From assembly GCA_900317845.1 (NCBI GenBank), contig ONII01000003.1:1-64000 (forward strand): a stretch of DNA of 64,000 nucleotides, given 5' to 3'. Position 1 is the stretch's first letter. Every line of letters begins with the position of its first letter. A program made the translations under genes and the position numbers. The stretch comes from an uncultured Bacteroidales bacterium (GTDB lineage Bacteria > Bacteroidota > Bacteroidia > Bacteroidales > UBA932). The notes under the pieces were generated by a model. The model saw nothing but the letters and a program-made list of their open reading frames with translations, was not told the origin of the DNA and did no database searches. Below, piece after piece: positions 62,692 through 64,000 of the stretch.

Positions 62692-64000
62692 ATGAAAACC
62701 AAGTATTGCATCTTTGCGCTGTTGGCGCTGTTCGCCTGCACGCGCGAGCAGGACCTGTCGCAGGGTACGGGCTACCTCACCGTACGGCTGGGAACCGACC
62801 TGTCGGTGACCCCGGTGGTGAAGGCCGAGGCTGGCGAGCCCGACCCTGCCTTCTCCCTGGAAATAACGCCTTCGGCGGGCGGTGAAACCATTTGGGTGGA
62901 CGATTACCGTACGCTGACCGACCCCATGACCTTGCCCGTAGGGGACTATACCGTCAAGGCCGTTTCCGGTCCGGATAAACGCCAGAGCTGGGAAGAGCCC
63001 CGTTACGAGGGAAAGACGCAAGTCTCCATCCAGCCCGACCGTCTTTGCGAAGCGGCCATTACCGCCACCCTGGTTCGTACCATGGTTACCGTGGAGTTCG
63101 ACCCGGAGACCGCCACCTATTTTTCCGAGTACCAGGTGTCCGTTGCCAACGAAACCGGCGATGCACTGCTGTTCAGCAGTGAAATTGAGAACCTCTCCAA
63201 GAAGGGCTATCTGGCGGCATCGTCCCTGAAGTGGGAACTGTATATGGTGAATACCCAGGGTACGCCTTACCGGGTGGGGCCTGTCACCATTGAGAGCGTG
63301 AAACCGCGCCAGCACTACCACTTCAAATTCAGCTTTGACCAAACCCGGGCGCAGGCCGGTTCCGCGCTGCTACGCGTTGTGGTGGATGACTCCGTGAACG
63401 AGAAAGAATACCAGCTCAACCTGGACTTCACCGGCGAAGGTCTGCCTTCCATGAGCGGACAGGACTTTGACCTGGCCGACGGGATTGCCGTGAAAAAGGG
63501 CGACAACAGCAGCCACAATGTGGTGAATTTCAGTGCACCGCGGGGCATCAAGTCCCTGACGCTGAGCCACAGTGACGCCAAACTCTTGGACGCCGGCCTG
63601 CCGCAGTTTGTGCAGTTGGTGGATGCCTCCGGCGCCACGATACAGAGCTTGACGGCCCTGGGGCTGGGCGTATCGGCTCTCAGTTATGGTGAAACGGAGA
63701 CTTCCGTGGACTTTGGACCCTTCCTGGGCTCCCTGCCCATGGGCGACTATTACCTCTCCCTGGATTTGATTGACGTTCGCAACCGTTACAGCGCCGCTAC
63801 GGTGGTGCTTTCCGTAACGTCGCCGGTAGACGCCGAGGCCACTACCGTGAAACCGTGGGCCGGGTTCGCCATCCTGAACGGCCGCTGGTTCACCGACGGA
63901 CGTCCTTCCGGGCTCCGCTTCCAGTGGAAGAAGGCCACGGACAGCGAGTGGACCGATTACACCGGTTCGGTAAGTTACAACGATGCCGCCGCCACCTTCA
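62692..64000 (+). CDS. DUF4493-type lipoprotein, third of the cluster (partial, runs off the window)
   Basis: An open frame from ATG 62692 (MKTKYCIFALLALFAC, a lipobox-type signal) continues without stop to the window end, at least 436 residues. It starts four bases after the previous stop. The first domain repeats the DUF4493 pattern (DPAFSLEITPSAGGETIWVD, LPVGDYTVKAVSGPDKRQSW, ITATLVRTMVTVEFDPETAT), then a beta domain (VVNFSAPRGIKSLTLSHSDA) with similarity to the C-terminal part of the second lipoprotein, and the start of an FN3-like domain near the end. The three genes are paralogous in their N-terminal domains. Confidence 0.8.
   Translation, partial: MKTKYCIFALLALFACTREQDLSQGTGYLTVRLGTDLSVTPVVKAEAGEPDPAFSLEITPSAGGETIWVDDYRTLTDPMTLPVGDYTVKAVSGPDKRQSWEEPRYEGKTQVSIQPDRLCEAAITATLVRTMVTVEFDPETATYFSEYQVSVANETGDALLFSSEIENLSKKGYLAASSLKWELYMVNTQGTPYRVGPVTIESVKPRQHYHFKFSFDQTRAQAGSALLRVVVDDSVNEKEYQLNLDFTGEGLPSMSGQDFDLADGIAVKKGDNSSHNVVNFSAPRGIKSLTLSHSDAKLLDAGLPQFVQLVDASGATIQSLTALGLGVSALSYGETETSVDFGPFLGSLPMGDYYLSLDLIDVRNRYSAATVVLSVTSPVDAEATTVKPWAGFAILNGRWFTDGRPSGLRFQWKKATDSEWTDYTGSVSYNDAAATF

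Overview
The window is a high-GC chromosomal segment of a member of the order Bacteroidales. The evidence is the Bacteroidetes -7 promoter box TAnnTTTG in front of many genes, the lack of Shine-Dalgarno sequences, a SusC/SusD locus run by an ECF sigma/FecR pair, the ATP synthase order beta-epsilon-a-c-b-delta-alpha-gamma, a 16.5-kDa-class rplM-rpsI-rpsB-tsf block, DUF4493, DUF1735, DUF4271 and DUF1573 proteins, and lpxK. The genus cannot be named from sequence alone; the high GC would fit Rikenellaceae or the uncultured UBA932 group better than Bacteroides.

Layout. 1-640: end of an rRNA operon (23S 3' end, then 5S with a tandem duplication of its 3' third). 667-7322: enolase, a subtilase lipoprotein, and a minus-strand redox operon (membrane ferredoxin plus iron-sulfur aldo/keto reductase). 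7414-12110: frr followed by a tightly coupled phenylalanine/tyrosine operon (pheA, aminotransferase, tyrA, DAHP synthase-chorismate mutase). 12123-14822: MgtC-like membrane protein, lpxK, dusB. 14981-16370: an AT-richer island with an AAA ATPase and an RHS remnant. 16358-28986: a glycan utilisation locus (ECF sigma, FecR anti-sigma, SusC, SusD, GH18, three surface or periplasmic binding proteins) that looks like an endo-beta-N-acetylglucosaminidase-type system for host N-glycans. 29085-31980: rplM-rpsI and rpsB-tsf. 32069-36702: a peptidase-E/ATP-grasp fusion and a CsgG/DUF4810/GNA1162 lipoprotein operon. 36742-43615: F-type ATP synthase. 43625-49573: YitT, HAD phosphatase, an organophosphate-type MFS transporter, MATE transporter, rsgA. 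49705-55145: malQ, an eIF1-like factor, DUF4271, hemD, rnpA, yidD, ubiE/menG. 55172-58053: a fused GNAT acyltransferase-acyl activating enzyme plus its own acyl carrier protein. 58105-64000: an AraC regulator diverging from three DUF4493-type lipoproteins, the last one cut by the window end.

The most striking non-genic signal is a family of at least 15 short hairpin repeats (about 26-33 bp, invariant GTC...CT flanks, stems that differ between copies but stay paired). They sit between genes and also in frame inside pheA, the aminotransferase, the ferredoxin, atpB and atpG. A second family, four MITE-like palindromes of about 107 bp with a conserved central hairpin, occurs at gene ends and once inside the MATE gene. 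Other points of note are a SusC receptor with a C-terminal OmpA domain, the two gene fusions at 32069 and 55172, and at least seven genes whose -7 box lies 4-8 bases before the start codon, which predicts leaderless mRNAs.

No tRNA gene, CRISPR array, integrase or transposase was seen. The only gene-free stretch over 300 bases is 34010-34339, which is filled by a MITE and a tandem repeat.
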